Shown one piece after another: positions 19,540 to 32,072 of a DNA stretch of 64,000 nt. Made by a program: the position numbers and the translations under genes. How positions within the stretch are numbered: the first letter of the stretch is position 1; every line of letters begins with the position of its first letter. The notes under the pieces were generated by a model. That model made no database searches and was not told the DNA's origin. It saw only the letters and a list, made by a program, of their open reading frames with translations. The stretch lies in NCBI GenBank assembly GCA_037447655.1, contig JBBHKE010002744.1, positions 62,001-126,000 on the forward strand. The letters run 5' to 3'. Source of the stretch: Zygnema cylindricum (taxonomy: Eukaryota; Streptophyta; Zygnematophyceae; Zygnematales; Zygnemataceae).

Positions 19540-20879
19540 AAACATAGAGACAAGATTTTTACTCAGCTAACAAATGTAGAGTACATATGAGATTGTGAGT
19601 ATATAAGTCTTACCTTCCACTAAGACTTTAAGATCTACTAACCCCACTAGATCAGTAGTAACCACTCTCCCATCCCCATACTCTATCTCTACAGTAGGGA
19701 TATTTCTTAGCTTTGTGAAGAGTTGCTTATCACGACACATATGCATGGATGCACCTGAGTCGATGATCCATCTTTCCTGTGGAGCTTCCCGAATTGCTCC
19801 AAGGCCACACTATCGTCTCCGACGGATCTCGTTCTCCTCCAGACTCTCGTCAAGAAGAAGCTCCCCATCCTCCTCCGAGGACTTGTCCTTGGTTTCTCCT
19901 GTCACTTTTGTGACCACAAGTGTCTTTTTCTTCCCTCTGGAAGAACCCCCTCGACGGTGCTCTTGGAAACTCAGCTCCGACATCTTCACACAATCTGCTA
20001 TAAAGTGTCCCGACTTTTTGCAAAAACTTACAAAGACCCTTTGTAGGCCTCGGTCCTCCACAATGATCTCTTTCCCTTTTGCATGGATTTTCCGGGTCCT
20101 CTCCCCATCGGTCCCCTCTTGCAGTTAGAGCTTGAATGTTCTTTCCTCCTCTCCTTATCTCCATTGTGTTTTCTTGCACAATTATCATCCGGACCACTGT
20201 GTTTTATTTCCATGAACTATCAGACATTATCATACTCGGTACACTATGTTCTCGTACTCATCTGGTAACTTCATGATAAGAGTGTTAACTTTCACTTTCA
20301 TTGTACTTGTCCACCCGGCACTTTCCATCTCCATATACAAACAAGAAAGATCATTACAATAATCTAACATTTTTCCTCCTTTGTAAGTGTACCTCACTAG
20401 CTTTTGTTCAGCCAACTAGTGCTCCTGAATAGTTCCAGCTCTATAGATCACCACCAAACTCACTAATTGCTCCTCGGCCTTGAAAATGTGAAGGTGAGGG
20501 GTGGCCAAAGCTTGAGTGAGGAGCTTTAGAATTAAGTTCTTGGCAATCATGTTTACATCTTCCCACATTTGAGTATCGTTCTCTTCGGTCTTCACGGTCG
20601 CCGCTCCCGATACTGTGGCAATAAGAGTGAGGGGTGTCTCCTTCCCTTCCCCTTTTTGGATTGAATGATGTCCCCATCATATGCCTCCTCTGCTGAGGTA
20701 GCCGTTGCTGCAAGAAACCTTACTCCTCCAAAAAATGGTTGATTTCTCGAAGGTGGACACTTCACTTGTCCATTGACGATACCCAAGTATCGTATTTTGC
20801 ACAAAGCCCCCATCATTATGGCTTCCGAATAAATGAATTGAGATCCATTAAAGGTAGGCACCCTAGAGGATGGGCCCAG
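19540..20879 (-). pseudogene. Gag and protease of copia E4
   Basis: Begins MGPSSRVPTFNGSQFIY next to the LTR. Further words are KLVRYTYKGGKMLDYCNDLSCLYMEMESAGW and KLPDEYENIVYRV (20415-20230), then RGGKNIQAL, a knuckle FCKKSGHFIADC split across frames near 20020-19980, an acidic stretch, and the protease site WIIDSGASMHMC (about 19771-19740), which keeps DSG. Several stops and frameshifts. Confidence 0.85.
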
Positions 20880-21881
20880 TGAAATTGTGTGTCCTCCAGA
20901 AGACTACATAATCCATTAAGCCTCTAGATATTGTTTAAGTAACCCACTTCAAGTCACAACCAATGCTGCCGAAGAAGGCAAACTTACAGTCTCACTGCAC
21001 CTTGTGCAATTTGGACTCCCCAAAGTGCGTAAGAAAAAAAATCACTGAAAACCGACCGCATCGATTAAGTATGAGGTGGAAAAGATGCCAAGTTTATACA
21101 AACTCTCAAAGAGAGAGAGGTCACTACCTACCAAATTCTCTAAGTCTTAAACCCCTCTCACAACCCATATCTACTGACGTACGAACCAATCAAATTACGG
21201 TAGGGTACAGAAGGTATTACGACAGATCTACTTTGTGTACACCCTGTGTACGGGAAGGCCATTGAGTGGACGCGTGTCCACTTTTAACTTGTCTTTATGT
21301 ACCCAAAAATTCCTGCGATCAACTGTAATCCCTCCACGTGGCGCACCGTCATGCCACGTCTATAAACGCCAAAGTGACCATTGCACAATCTTGTCGGTGA
21401 TATACGTTGTCGGATCAAATCTGACATTAAATGTAAGCCGTCGAAACAAATGTCTTATTCATTTGTTATGTGCGAGATAATATTCGCACTATATAACACT
21501 TGGCTTTATGTTCTTTCGTTTGTCATTCCGTTGATCAAATTCATGGTCTTAACAGAGTTTAAAAATTTTCAAACCTAATGTATCCTAACAAACTTCTACA
21601 ACATACTGGTTAGAGCTAACGGCTACGCCGCGCTCTGTCGGTCAAAGGTTCGAGTCTTGTCGGACTCAACCTTTTGTTGAGAGTGACATAAGTCACTCTT
21701 TAGTCCTGCCTGGTGAGCTAGGACAACCATGGCTCAACCACCCTTTGTATCCCTCAGTCACTACAACAAGTATGGTGGGTAGAGAGAGGCAGTGGAGGCA
21801 AGCTGTCCACCTTTTTCTTTTCCAATTTGTACTCAACTATTTAGACCTAGAAAATACCATATAAATCTAATAATTTCAACA
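20880..21881 (-). repeat. 5' LTR of copia E4
   Basis: 1002 bases. In element sense it starts TGTTGAAATTATTAG and ends ACACAATTTCA, followed by CTGGGCCCATCC, a diverged version of the family primer site. It contains a CTAGGTCTAAATAG box, ACGTGG boxes near 21333, and on the plus strand a tRNA-like module (21604-21672). Confidence 0.85.
21604..21672 (+). other. tRNA-like module in the E4 LTR (antisense to the element)
   Basis: It has ACTGGTTAGAGCTAACGGC resembling a D-arm and A box, and GGTTCGAGTCT, one base from the consensus pol III B box GGTTCGANTCC, at tRNA-like spacing. The corresponding E8 copy has GGTTCAAGTCC. Confidence 0.55.
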
Positions 21882-22409
21882 GATACCAGGATCAAATCGT
21901 GGGTCCGTCAAGTTCCATTTTGGTAAACCTACCAAAATTGTTGGAGTCACTAGATTTATGGATTATTTTCAAGGTCTAAATAGCTTAGTAGATAAAGAAA
22001 AGAGTAGGCAGTGTGCCTCCACCTCTTTCCTCTATCCTCTATACTTCATAAAGTCACTAAAAGAAGGAGACGCTTCATACTCCTATTGCTCCTATTACCG
22101 CGGCATCCGAAGCGACGGCCGTGAAGACCATGGAGAATGTTACCTAAACGTGGGAAGATATCAACATGGCTGCCAAAAACTTCATTCTAAGACACCTCAC
22201 TCACGCTTTGGCAACCCCCCACCTTCACATTTACAAGGCCAAGGATTTGTGGGTGAGTTTGGTGGAAATCTAAAGAGCTGGTACTATTTAGGAGCTCCAG
22301 TTGGCCAAACAAAAGTTAGGGAATTATACCTACAAAAGGGGAAAGATGCTAGACTACTGTAATGATCTCTCTTGTTTGTATATGGAAATGAAGAGTGCTG
22401 GGTGGATAG
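21882..22409 (+). mobile_element. Copia fragment E5, LTR start fused to gag
   Basis: 21882-21938 is a scrap of minus-oriented LTR (T-arm-like ACCAGGATCAAATC). A plus-strand LTR starts at 21939 (TGTTGGAGTCACTAG) but after about 110 bases jumps into gag sequence, reading WEDINMAAKNFILRHLTHALA, KRGKMLDYCNDLSCLYMEM and SAGWI with stops. The gag is close to that of E8. It ends at 22409 where E6 begins. Confidence 0.75.
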
Positions 22410-23406
22410 TGTTGAAATTACAAGTTTTCTTATGTATTTTCTAGGTTTCTTAATTGATCTAAAACGAGGAGGAAAAAGCAGAGGCAACCTGCTTCTAACT
22501 TCTCTCTTTGGCCCCATACTTGCCGTAGTCACTGAAGGTTGGAGAGGAAGCTAGAGCCATGGCTGCTAATGCTTCTCCTAGAGTCAGAAGGCAGCCCTTT
22601 CGGTAACCTTACCAAAAAGGTTGACGGACCCAGGATTTGATCCTGGTACCAACCGTCCGTCTAAGTAGCCTAGTATCGTTACCATGTAGCCTAACACCTG
22701 TGTTGAAGTATATATGGTACATTAGCTACTTAACAATATGGAAATACAAAAGTTCATTTAACTAACGAACGGACCACAATCACATAGAGATAGTAAGATA
22801 GAGTTACGTTGGAAATACCACTTGTATTTTTAACAACCTTGAATTAAGGGCGATATCAATCGGACGGCAGAGGAAGAAGCTGGCATCGCGAAATAGACGA
22901 TTTGGCGTTTTGAAGTTATAGCCACACCAGGTGACACATGGCAACATGACATTGGAAAGCGGCATTTTCGGGACATACCATGGCGAACTCGGATATGGCA
23001 CGCGTCGTCTTCTTGGCCATGTCGTACAATAGCCGTACAGAAAGTACTCTGGGCCAAGTACCTTTCTTTACTGTACAGTGATTAAATTGGCTCCGTACTT
23101 CAGTAGTAGAGGGACCCGAGAGGGGTTTAAGACTTAGGAGAATTAGAAGTAGCCACCTCTCTCCCACAGTGCTCTTGTATAAAAGGTCATCTTTGACCAT
23201 TGATAATTTACTCCTCAGGGGAGCAAATTCAAGGATTCATTTTGTAGTAGACTCAGGGGAGTCTGCTCTCCTAAGGGGTGAGGTCTAGTCAATCTGTATT
23301 CTGTCAAGGTGTCAGTAATACTCATACAAAGACTAAGGGATTGAGGCTATCCTAGGGGCTTTTGGTATGCTGCCTTCTCTGAGTACCAATGGAGGGCAGA
23401 GTTACA
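22410..23406 (+). repeat. Left LTR of E6
   Basis: 997 bases, from TGTTGAAATTACAAG to GCAGAGTTACA. Has the antisense tRNA-like module (22621-22690), a TATA box in TTGTATAAAAGG at about 23174-23180, and the leader hairpin AGACTC-AGGG-GAGTCT at 23249-23264. Confidence 0.85.
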
Positions 23407-24991
23407 CGTTATGGGCCCACCCTCTAAGATGCCCATCTTTAATGGAACTGGCTTCATATACTGGGAAAGTATGATGACAAAAGCTCTATGCGATAAAAGG
23501 TTTTGGGGGATAATGAGTGGAAAAGTGGGGCGTCCATCAAGTCTTTGAATCCCTCCAGGGTTTGGAGGAAGCAGATTCACAAGGAAAGCAGATCCATCTT
23601 CAACGGAGGAGACAAAGGAAGAAGAGGTGGTGGACAAAAGAACGGAGAAAGAGACGACCACGCCAATAGCAACTGGTTCGGCAATCATGTCGCCTATTCC
23701 GAGGAACGAGGAGAATGATACTGATACCTGGGACTTCAACAATATGGTGGCAAAACACTTCATTCTCCGCCATCTTACTCCAGGGCTTGTATGTCCTCAT
23801 TTGCAGGTAGAAAGGGCATCCGATCTTTAGATGGCTCTCATAGAGATGTACCGAAGTGGTACGATTGAGCAACAACAGTTGGCTGATCAAAAAGTTAAGG
23901 AGTATGTATACAAAGGGGGGAAAATGTTGGATTTTTGCAATGAGCATGCTACACTTTTCATGGAGCTAGAGAGTGCTGGAAAAGAATTTAGGGAAAATGA
24001 AAAGGTTAACTGTTTACCAATGAAGTTACCCGATGAGTTCGAGAACATAGTCAACCATTTGTAGGACTTGCCGGACTCAAGGTGGATATGGATCTCAGTG
24101 GTGGGAATGATTCTCGTTCGGGAGAATACGTTTGAGATCCGAAGGGGAGGAAAGAGTGGGCAAGCTTTGGCAGCTGGGACCGAGTGGAGGAACAAAGATT
24201 CTTGGAGACCAGTCGGAAATTACGGAGGGGGGGAGGAGAAAAATCATACCGACAAGTTCGGACCAAGGGCTTCCAAGGGTAAATCTCATTTCTGTACGAA
24301 ACCAGGGCCCTATATGGCGGAGTGCACTAAGCTAACCGAGCTTCGCTTAAAGGAGGGACAGGTAAATGAGGTGGAATCCGAAGACGAGGACGATGAGCTC
24401 CTAATAGATGAGGAGTTGGAAGCGACAAACGAGGTAGAAATTCCACAAAAGCATAAATGTGCTTTCGGTGGATTGAAAGGTGAAGCAGGTTGGGTTGTAG
24501 ATCCAGGTGCCTCCATACACATGTGTAAAGATAAACACCTGTTCACTAAGATAAAAAATATTCCCACTGTAGAGATAGAGTACGGGGATGGGAGGATAGT
24601 TACTACTACTCTTGTAGGATCGATAGATCTGAAAGTGTTAGTAGAAGAAAAGACATCCATAGTTACATTCTCCGATGTATTGTTTATTCCGGAGCTGAAC
24701 AAAAACCTCATCTCTACGTCTGTATTACATGATAAGGGTTTTGATATTAGCACTAGGAAAGGAGTCTTTACTGCTAGTTTTGAGGAGGAAGTTTATTTTA
24801 CTGTTGAAAAAGGTAGCCAAGGGATGTTTTGGCTGATTTTAAGCAATGAAAAGAAGAAACTTTATTATGCTATTGTACATGATATAATGTTGTGGCATAA
24901 GAGGCTTGGTCATGTGAATCTAGATAAGTTAAGAGAGATGAAAAAGATGGGAGTAGTGGAAGGAATTCAGTCGGTGAGAGTGAAAATATAA
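23407..24991 (+). pseudogene. Gag and protease of copia E6
   Basis: The frame starts at MGPPSKMPIFNGTGFIYW and passes a TAG near 23830 and another at about 24063, then is open from 24068 to 24991 (307 codons). The knuckle reads SHFCTKPGPYMAEC, losing the first Cys and the His, so it should not bind zinc. The protease site is VVDPGAS in place of DSGAS (24500-24511). The GAG-pre-integrase region MLWHKRLGHVNLDKLREMKKMG is intact. The frame then stops before CAQGKA. Confidence 0.87.
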
Positions 24992-26104
24992 CTGATTATA
25001 GTGGGTGTGCTCAAGGTAAAGCTCTTAGGGTACCCTTCCCAAAAACTGCCACCTATACGGGAGAAAAGATTTTAGATTTATTACACACAGATATTTGGGG
25101 GCCAGCCAGAGTGCCTTCACCCGGGGGGAAGAGATTTATGATGACTGTCACCGATGATTGGTCCTGGTATTCCACGGTGTATTATTTGAAAAATAAGTTA
25201 GAGGCTCAGGAATGTTTTAAACAATATATAGCATGGAGTGAAAAACTCTATGAAACCTCAATCAAGAGAGTAAGGAGTGACAATGGTGGAGAGTAGGGAA
25301 GATGGAGTCCAACACCAACAGATAGTTCTAGAAAACCCGAAATAGAATGGGGTAGCTAAAAGATTAAATAGGACACTAAGTGATAGTGCTAGAAATATGT
25401 TGTCAGATAAGAAGATATGAAAAGGTTTTGGGCATAAACAAGGAACTGTGCTGATTACCTCAAAAATAGAGTTTTTACTTCAACGGTAAAAGGCCAAGCA
25501 CCTTATGAGAGATGGACGAGCCGGAAACCATACATATTTTACTTGAAGGTTTTCGGCAGTCAAGTATTCAGTCTATATACAAATCGGTCTAATTGGAAGC
25601 TAGATCCTATAGGAAAACCGGGATACTTATTAGGACATGATGAGGATGTTAAATGATACAGAGTTTATGATCTAAAAAGGGAAGATATAATCTTAGTAAA
25701 GCATCTAGTAGTTATGGATAAATGAAAGTCTGTGGAATCTTCAAGTATAGAAAATCAGTAAAAATCAGGTTTGCGTCAGAAAATTTCGATGACTTTGAGC
25801 TTCCTACCTATCCAGGTTTTAAAAAAGATGACATTCTTGCTGATACAAATCAGACCGAAAAGGACACGGCTGCGGAAACTCCAGTGACAACTCTACCTGA
25901 AGCGGAAGACGTGGTGGAAATTGATTCGGAATCAAGGGACAGGGGAGAAGCCGAGAGTGTTCGAAAGAACCCACGACAACCATCTATTCCGACCACAAAT
26001 TTTGAGGGGGAAAAAAGAAGTAGCAAAAGATTGCAAGAAAACAGGTTAATCACAAGGTAACAAAATTATCTCATCAAGAGGAACCTCAAACTTATGGAGA
26101 GGCG
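24992..26104 (+). pseudogene. Integrase and linker of copia E6
   Basis: Reads CAQGKALRVPFPKTATYTGEKILDLLHTDIWGP (first Asp) and RVRSDNGGE (second Asp), then a stop at about 25294. The Glu region is badly damaged. ADYLKNRVFTSTVKGQAPYERW, KPGYLLGHDEDVK and RVYDLKREDI of the C-terminal part are recognisable. The acidic linker is open from 25722 to 26060. Confidence 0.83.
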
Positions 26105-27666
26105 ATGACTTGTCAAGAAAAGAAGCGGTGGAAGACAACCATCAATGAGGAGATGGCCTCAATTATGGCAGTCAATACTTGGGAGCTGGTGGATTGTCCA
26201 CCTAACCGAAAACCAATCGGTTGTAAGTGGGTTTTCAAATTAAAAATGAACCCGGATATCACCATGGAGCGTTACAAAGCCGGATTAGTGGCAAAAGGAT
26301 TTACACAGAAAGAAGGAATCGACTACGAGGAAAACTTTGCCCCAGTCGTCAGATTTCCGTCCGTCCGCATACTTCTCAGTCTGGCAGCAGCAGAAGTCAT
26401 AGAGGTGCACCAGATGGACATCTAGATAACCTTTTTGCAAGGAGAATTGGAAGAGGAGATCTTTATGCGACAACCCAAAGGATTTGTGGAGGAAGGAGAG
26501 GAGAGTAAGGTATGCCGGCTGATTAAATCTCTTTATGGTTTGAAACATGCGCCTAAACAGTGGAATAAGAAGCTTGATGAGTTTCTTACCGGTCTGGGAT
26601 ATATCCGGATCAACTCAGATCAATCAATCTATGTTTTCGAAGATGAGGAAGGTTTTATATTTATTGCAATTTATTTTGATGATTTGCTTGTTTTATGTAA
26701 ATCAATGGAAAAAATTAATAAACTGAAAACCGATCTTAAGGGGAGATTTGAAATGAAGGATATGGGGGAAAAAAATATATTTTGGGAATTGAAGTAGAGA
26801 GACACCGGAAAAGAAAAATTATAAGATTGACTCAAAAGGAAGCAATAGGGAACATGCTTGAAAAATTTCAGATGGATAAAGCTAATAGTTGTACAACTCC
26901 AATGGAGTTAAAGAAGGGAAGTGAGGGGAGTGAGGAAGAAGGAGTCATAGTCTTAGACGAGGTATTATCTCCTGAAGAACAGAAGTTCATGCAGACTATT
27001 CCTTACAGGCAAGTAGTGGGAAGTCTAATCTATTTTATGAATTGTACCCGGCCGGATTTAGCTGCAGCTGTAGGAGTGCTGAGTAGAAGTTTAAATGCTC
27101 CCACTAAGAAGGATTGGGAGGCAGCTAAGAGAGTCCTTAGATACTTGATAGGAACTAGGGATCTATGGTTGCATTTGGGTGGGGAGAATACTGACATCAC
27201 CACTTGGAGTGATGCCAGTTATGGTGATGCTCCGATGAGGAGATGCACTTCTGGATATGTATTATATGTGGGTGATGGGGCTTGCTGTTGGAGTAGCAAA
27301 CAGCAAAAGGTTATTGCTCAGTCCACCATGGAGGCTGAGTATATGGCCTCTTGCTCTGCTGTAAAAGAATTGATGTGGGTCAAGTCTTTGCTTGGTGAGC
27401 TTGGTCACCTTAAGAGTGGTGTGCAGAAAATATTTTGTGATAATCAGGCAGCAATCGCTATTTCTGCCAATCCTAAACATCATTTTAAAGCCAAACACAT
27501 GGACATCAGACTCAGCTTTGTTAGAGAGAAAGTAGAAAACAAAATAATCAGTTTAGAGTACCGACCAGATAGCGAGATGGTAGCAGATATGATGACCAAA
27601 CCTGTGCCTTCCCCTAAGCTAATTTTCTGCAAGGAGAAGTGTGGTCTGAAATTGAAGATTGTCTAG
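26105..27666 (+). pseudogene. Reverse transcriptase and RNase H of copia E6
   Basis: RT begins KRWKTTINEEMASIMAVNTWELV and has [28 protein letters not shown] then TAG, GELEEEIFMRQPKGFV, LYGLKHAPKQWNKKLDEFL. The catalytic box is YFDD (26672-26683; YVDD is usual). It breaks at about 26797. RNase H is one intact 294-codon frame (26782-27666) with WSDASYGD, STMEAEYMA, FCDNQAA and KHMDIRLSFVREKV, and ends VADMMTKPVPSPKL. The RNase H residues Asp, Glu, Asp are all present. Confidence 0.9.
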
Positions 27667-27679
27667 AAAATAAGGGGAG

Positions 27680-28747
27680 TGTAGATATTGATGGTTCTTT
27701 TAGTATTTTCTAGGTCTAAAATAAAATGCAGAAAAAAGCCACGGTTGTCTGCCTCTAGTTTCTCTCTCCAACACCCACATTTCTTGCGGTCCCTGAAAGT
27801 CAGAGAGGAAGCTAGAGCTAAGGTTGCCTATGCTATTTTGAGATTTATGGTTAGTAGATTAGTTGATTTACAGTAGTAAATTAGTTAATTTACTAAAAGT
27901 AAAAGCTGTCGGACCCAAGATTTGATCATGGTATCTACCGGCAGTTTGAGCCGCCAAAAGCTCTATCCATTTAGTCAATGACTAGTGTTAGACTATAAAG
28001 CGTTTGATAATTATATAGACATTTTTACGCTAAAAAATTCATTTAACGGAAACTATTTACAAGATACATAGGTTCGGTTATGTAAAAGTACGGATTAAGG
28101 TACAGACAAAAAACAAGTACCGCGCATTTGTTCGATAGCGAAACGAATACCGCGCAGGTATTTATTACGACTACGATTAAATCTGCATTTAATCGGACGG
28201 TCGGAATGAATGTTGAGATCGTGGAAAAGTATTTCGACGGTTTGTGGTTTTTGCCACTCTGATCGCGGAATGTTTTTTGCAGAATAACATTAGATCGCGG
28301 CATCTCCGGGATTAAAGAAGCGAATCCGGATATAACACGTGTCAACATTTATGCCATGTCGTAAAATATCAGTACATTAAGTACACCGGCAGTTGTACTT
28401 TTGTGTACGGAAGTGCAATATAATTGGTGTCGTACATCAATAGATAGAGTTTTAGAGAGAGATAGGACTTAGAAAAATTTGCTAGATAGGACCCTCTCTC
28501 CAAGAGAGCTTCTGTATAAAAAAGGTCAACTTTGACTCTCCATTACTAACTGCTCAGGGGAGCAAATTCAAAGATTCTTTTTGCTATCGGCTTAGGGGAA
28601 TCTTGCCTTCACAAAGGTGGAGGTGGTCAGAGTTTTTGTTTGCCAGGGTGGTAGTTATTCTCGCTGAAACACAAAGGGGTCAGGGTTATCCTAGAGGCTT
28701 TTTGCAAGCTGTCCATTGTGAGGACCTATGGAGGTCTCAGAATTACA
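27680..28747 (+). repeat. Right LTR of E6
   Basis: 1068 bases, TGTAGATATTG to CAGAATTACA, preceded by a polypurine tract. The middle third, including an AT-rich TTAGTTAATTTACT stretch, has no counterpart in the left LTR. Confidence 0.8.
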
Positions 28748-31060
28748 GGGTACAGTTGTCACTAGAGTTTTCCGCGGCCAAGTCTTTTTCGGTTTGATTT
28801 GTACGTGCAAGAATGTCATCTTCTTTGAAACCTAGATAGTTATGAAGCTCAAAGTCATCAAAAATTTCTGACTCAAACCTGATTTTTACTGACTTTGCAT
28901 ACTTGAAGGGATCCACAGACTTTCTTTCATCCATAACTACTAGGTGCTTTACTAATTGTATATCTTCCGTTTTTAGATCATAAACTGTGTATCCTTTTAC
29001 ATCCTCATCATATCATAATAAGTACCATGGTTTTGCTATAGGATATAGTTCCCAATTAGACCGATCTGTATTTAGATTGAACACTTGACTACCGAAAACA
29101 TTTAAGTAAAATATGTATGGTTTCCGGCTCGTCCATCTCTCATAAGTTGCTTGGCCTTTTATCGCTGATGTAAAAACTCTATTTTGAGGTAATTAGCACA
29201 GTTCATTGTTTCGGCCTAAAACCTTTTTCCTGTCTTTTTATTCAACAACATACTTCAAGCACTATCATTTAGTATCCTATTTAATCTTTCAGCTACCCCA
29301 TTCTGTTTTGGGTGTTTTAGAACTGTCTTTTGGTGTTGGACTCCATCTTCCCTCAAAAAATCCTCAAACTGGTTAGAGGTTTATTCTCCACCATTGTCAC
29401 TCCTTACTCTCTTGATTAGGGTTTAATGAAGTTTTTCACTCCATGATTTATATTGTTTAAAACATTCTTGAGCCTCTAACTTATTTTTCAAATAAAACAC
29501 CATGGAATAACGAGACTACTCATCGATGATAGTCATCATAAATCTCTCCTCCCCAGGTGAGGGACTTTGGCTGGTCCCTAAATATCTATGTGTACCAAAT
29601 CTAGAAGCTTTTCTCCCTTATAGGTGGCAGTTTTTGGAAACGGTAACCTGTGTGCTTTACCTTGAGCACATCCACTACAATCACTTAGATTTTGGCTCTC
29701 GCCGAACTGAATCCCTTCCACTACTCCCATGTTTTTCATCTCTCTTAACTTATCTAGATCCACATGCCCAAGCCTCTTATGCCACAACATTATATCATGA
29801 ACACCAGCATAATAAAGTTTCTTCTTTTCATTGCTTAAAATCAGCCTAAACATCCGCTGGCTACCATTTTCAGCAGTGAAATAAACTTCCTCCTCAAAAA
29901 TAGCAGTAAAGACTCCTTTCCTAGTGCTAGTATCAAAACCCTTATCATGTAATACAGATGTAGAGATAAGGTTTTTGTTCAACTCCAGAATAAATAATAC
30001 ATTGGAGAATGTAACTATGGATGTTTTTCCTTCTACTAACACTTTCAAATCTACGGATCCTACAAGAGTAGTAGTAACTATCCTCCCATCCCGGTACTCT
30101 ATCTCCACGGTGGGAATCTTTTTTATCTTAGTGAACAGGTGTTTATCCTTACACATGTGCATGGAGGCACCTGAATCTAGAATCCACCCTACTTCACATT
30201 TCAATCCACCGAAAGCACATATATGCTTTCGTGGAATTTTGACCTCGTTTTTAGCCTCCAACTCCTCATCCGATAGGAGCTCATCGTCCTCGTCCTCGGA
30301 TTCCGCCTTATGCACCTTTGTCACAAGGGTCTTTTTCTTTCCTCTTGGAGGTCCACCGCTCTGCCCTTCCTTTAACCGAAGCTTGGTTGGCTTAGTACAC
30401 TTTGTCATATAGTGTCGTAGTTTCTTGCAAAAATGACACAACCTCTTTGAGACCCTCGGTCCTGATTCATTGAACTGAGTTTTCTGTCCTCCTCCTCCAT
30501 AGTTTCCAACTGATTTTATGGGATCCTTGCTCCTCCAATCAGTCCCTGTTGGGAAAGCTTGTCTACTCTTCCCTCCTCTTCGGATCTCAATTGTATTCTC
30601 TCGAACAAGAATCATCCCTACCACAGAATTCCAGATCTACCTGGAATCTTGCAAATCTCGCACACGGTTGACTATGTTTTCATAGACATCGGGTAACTTC
30701 ATGAGCAAGCATGTCACCTTCATCTTAAATGTTTCTCCGTGACCAGCACACTGTAGTTCCATGAAAAAGGTTGCAAGCTCATTACAAAAGTCTAGCATTT
30801 TCCCCCCTTTGTATGCATATGCATCTATATTTTGATCAGCCAATTGCTGCTAAATAGTACCCCTCCGGTACAGCTCCATTAGGGCAATCCAGAGATCCGA
30901 TGCCCTTTCCACCTGCAAATGAGGAGATGCAAGTCCTTCAGTAAGATGGCGGAGAATAAAGTGTTTTGCCGCCATATTGTTGTAGTCCCAATTATCAACA
31001 TCATTCTCCTCATTCCTTGAAATAGGTGACATGAACGCTAAACCGGCTGCGATAAGTGTT
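28748..31060 (-). pseudogene. Copia fragment E7, gag to post-integrase linker, minus strand
   Basis: Gag words (31032-30637) include HFILRHLTEGLASPHLQVERA and KLPDVYENIVNRV. The frame 30624-29578 (348 codons) carries RGGKSRQAF, a CCHC knuckle LCHFCKKLRHYMTKC, the protease site WILDSGASMHMC with DSG intact, the pre-integrase HKRLGHVDLDKL and integrase start LVHIDI. RVRSDNGGE and KQNGVAERLNR follow in broken frames to the linker at 28743. It is cut at 28748 by the right LTR of E6 and at 31060 by the LTR of E8. RT, RNase H and both LTRs are absent. Confidence 0.87.
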
Positions 31061-32069
31061 TGTTGAAATAGCTAGATTTATAGTGTATTTTCTAGGTCTA
31101 AATTAGTTTAACGAAAAAGGCAAGACAAACGCAGGTAGCCTGCCTCCAACCCTTCTCTCTAGCCCCCATGCTTGTTGTAGTCACTGAAAGAGAGAGAGAG
31201 TGATGGAGCCATGGCAGCCTCAGCTCCATAAGCAGGACTTAAAAGTGACATAAGTCACTCTAAACTAAAGATTGAATCCTACAGGACTTGAACCGTTGAC
31301 TGGCAGAGCGAGGCGTAGCCGTCAGCTCTAACCGGTCTATCGTAAAAGGTCGCTACTATACATAAGGTGTGATAAATATATAAAGTGTAACATGATTGTT
31401 AATTTTATTAACAAAATTATGAATGAGGGAACATAAAACCAGTTGAAAATATAGTGAGAAGATGATCTCCGCACGAAACAAATGAATTAGACAATTGTTT
31501 TGACGGTTCATTTCAAATGTCGGTTTTTGATTCAACGACACATATCAGTGCCGAGATCCCAGATTGGTCACTTTGGCGGTTTTTGGACGTGGCATGACCA
31601 ACCGCCACGCGGAGATATAACATTTGGTCGCGGAAATTCTGGGGAACATAAGGATGAGTAAAACGTGGACATGCGTCCACTCAATGGCCTTGTCGTACAC
31701 AGGCCGTACAAAAAGTACACCAATCGTAGTACCTTTTTGTACTATATAGTGATTTGATTGGATCGTACTATAGTAGATAGGGGTTGTGAGAGGGGTTTAG
31801 GACTTAGTAATTTTTCTGTAGAAAGTCACCTCTCTCTTTGAGAGTTTGTATAAATTGGCATCTTTGCCACCTCATAACTTATCGATTGGTTGGCTGTTTT
31901 CAATGATTCTTTTTGCTAAGGACTCACTAGAGTCCAAAGCTGCACACGGATGCACTCTAACTGTCAATATGTCCCTTTGGGCAGCACTGTTTTTGGCTGG
32001 AAGTGGGTTAGATAAAAGCTATCGAGAGGCTTCCTAAATTTTGTAGTCCAATAGAGGACACATAATACA
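31061..32069 (+). repeat. 5' LTR of copia E8
   Basis: 1009 bases, TGTTGAAATAGC to CATAATACA. Holds an antisense tRNA-like module (31272-31343; minus-strand words CCGGTTAGAGCTGACGGC and GGTTCAAGTCC), a CCACGC box near 31607, a TATA box in TTGTATAAATTGG near 31848, and the hairpin GGACTC-ACTA-GAGTCC at 31920-31935. Confidence 0.87.
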
Positions 32070-32072
32070 GGT

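Larger units (their letters stand above)
17246..21881 (-). mobile_element. Copia element E4, minus strand, 3' end missing
   Basis: 5' LTR 20880-21881, then gag, protease, integrase and RT in copia order down to the RT-RNase H connection. The match stops after ERKVMKSI at about 17246, where the unassigned block begins, so RNase H, polypurine tract and 3' LTR are lost. Its LTR (about 1.0 kb) shares the box layout of E3 and E8 but is shorter. Confidence 0.88.
22410..28747 (+). mobile_element. Copia element E6, plus strand, near full length but chimeric
   Basis: Order: LTR (22410-23406), primer site CGTTATGGGCCCACC, gag, protease, integrase, RT, RNase H (to 27666), polypurine AAAATAAGGGGAG, LTR (27680-28747). 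Coding order is that of Ty1/copia. The two LTRs differ strongly in their middle part and the 5-base flanks differ (GATAG before, GGGTA after), so the ends probably do not derive from one insertion. Confidence 0.85.

Noticed and set aside
21604-21672. A genuine tRNA gene
   Set aside because: The A box is poor, no matching 7-base acceptor stem was found, and the same module recurs inside LTRs.
26782-27666. Open RNase H frame of E6 as a functional gene
   Set aside because: It is the C-terminal part of a polyprotein; the upstream frame ends at 26797 and many breaks precede it, so nothing would initiate it.
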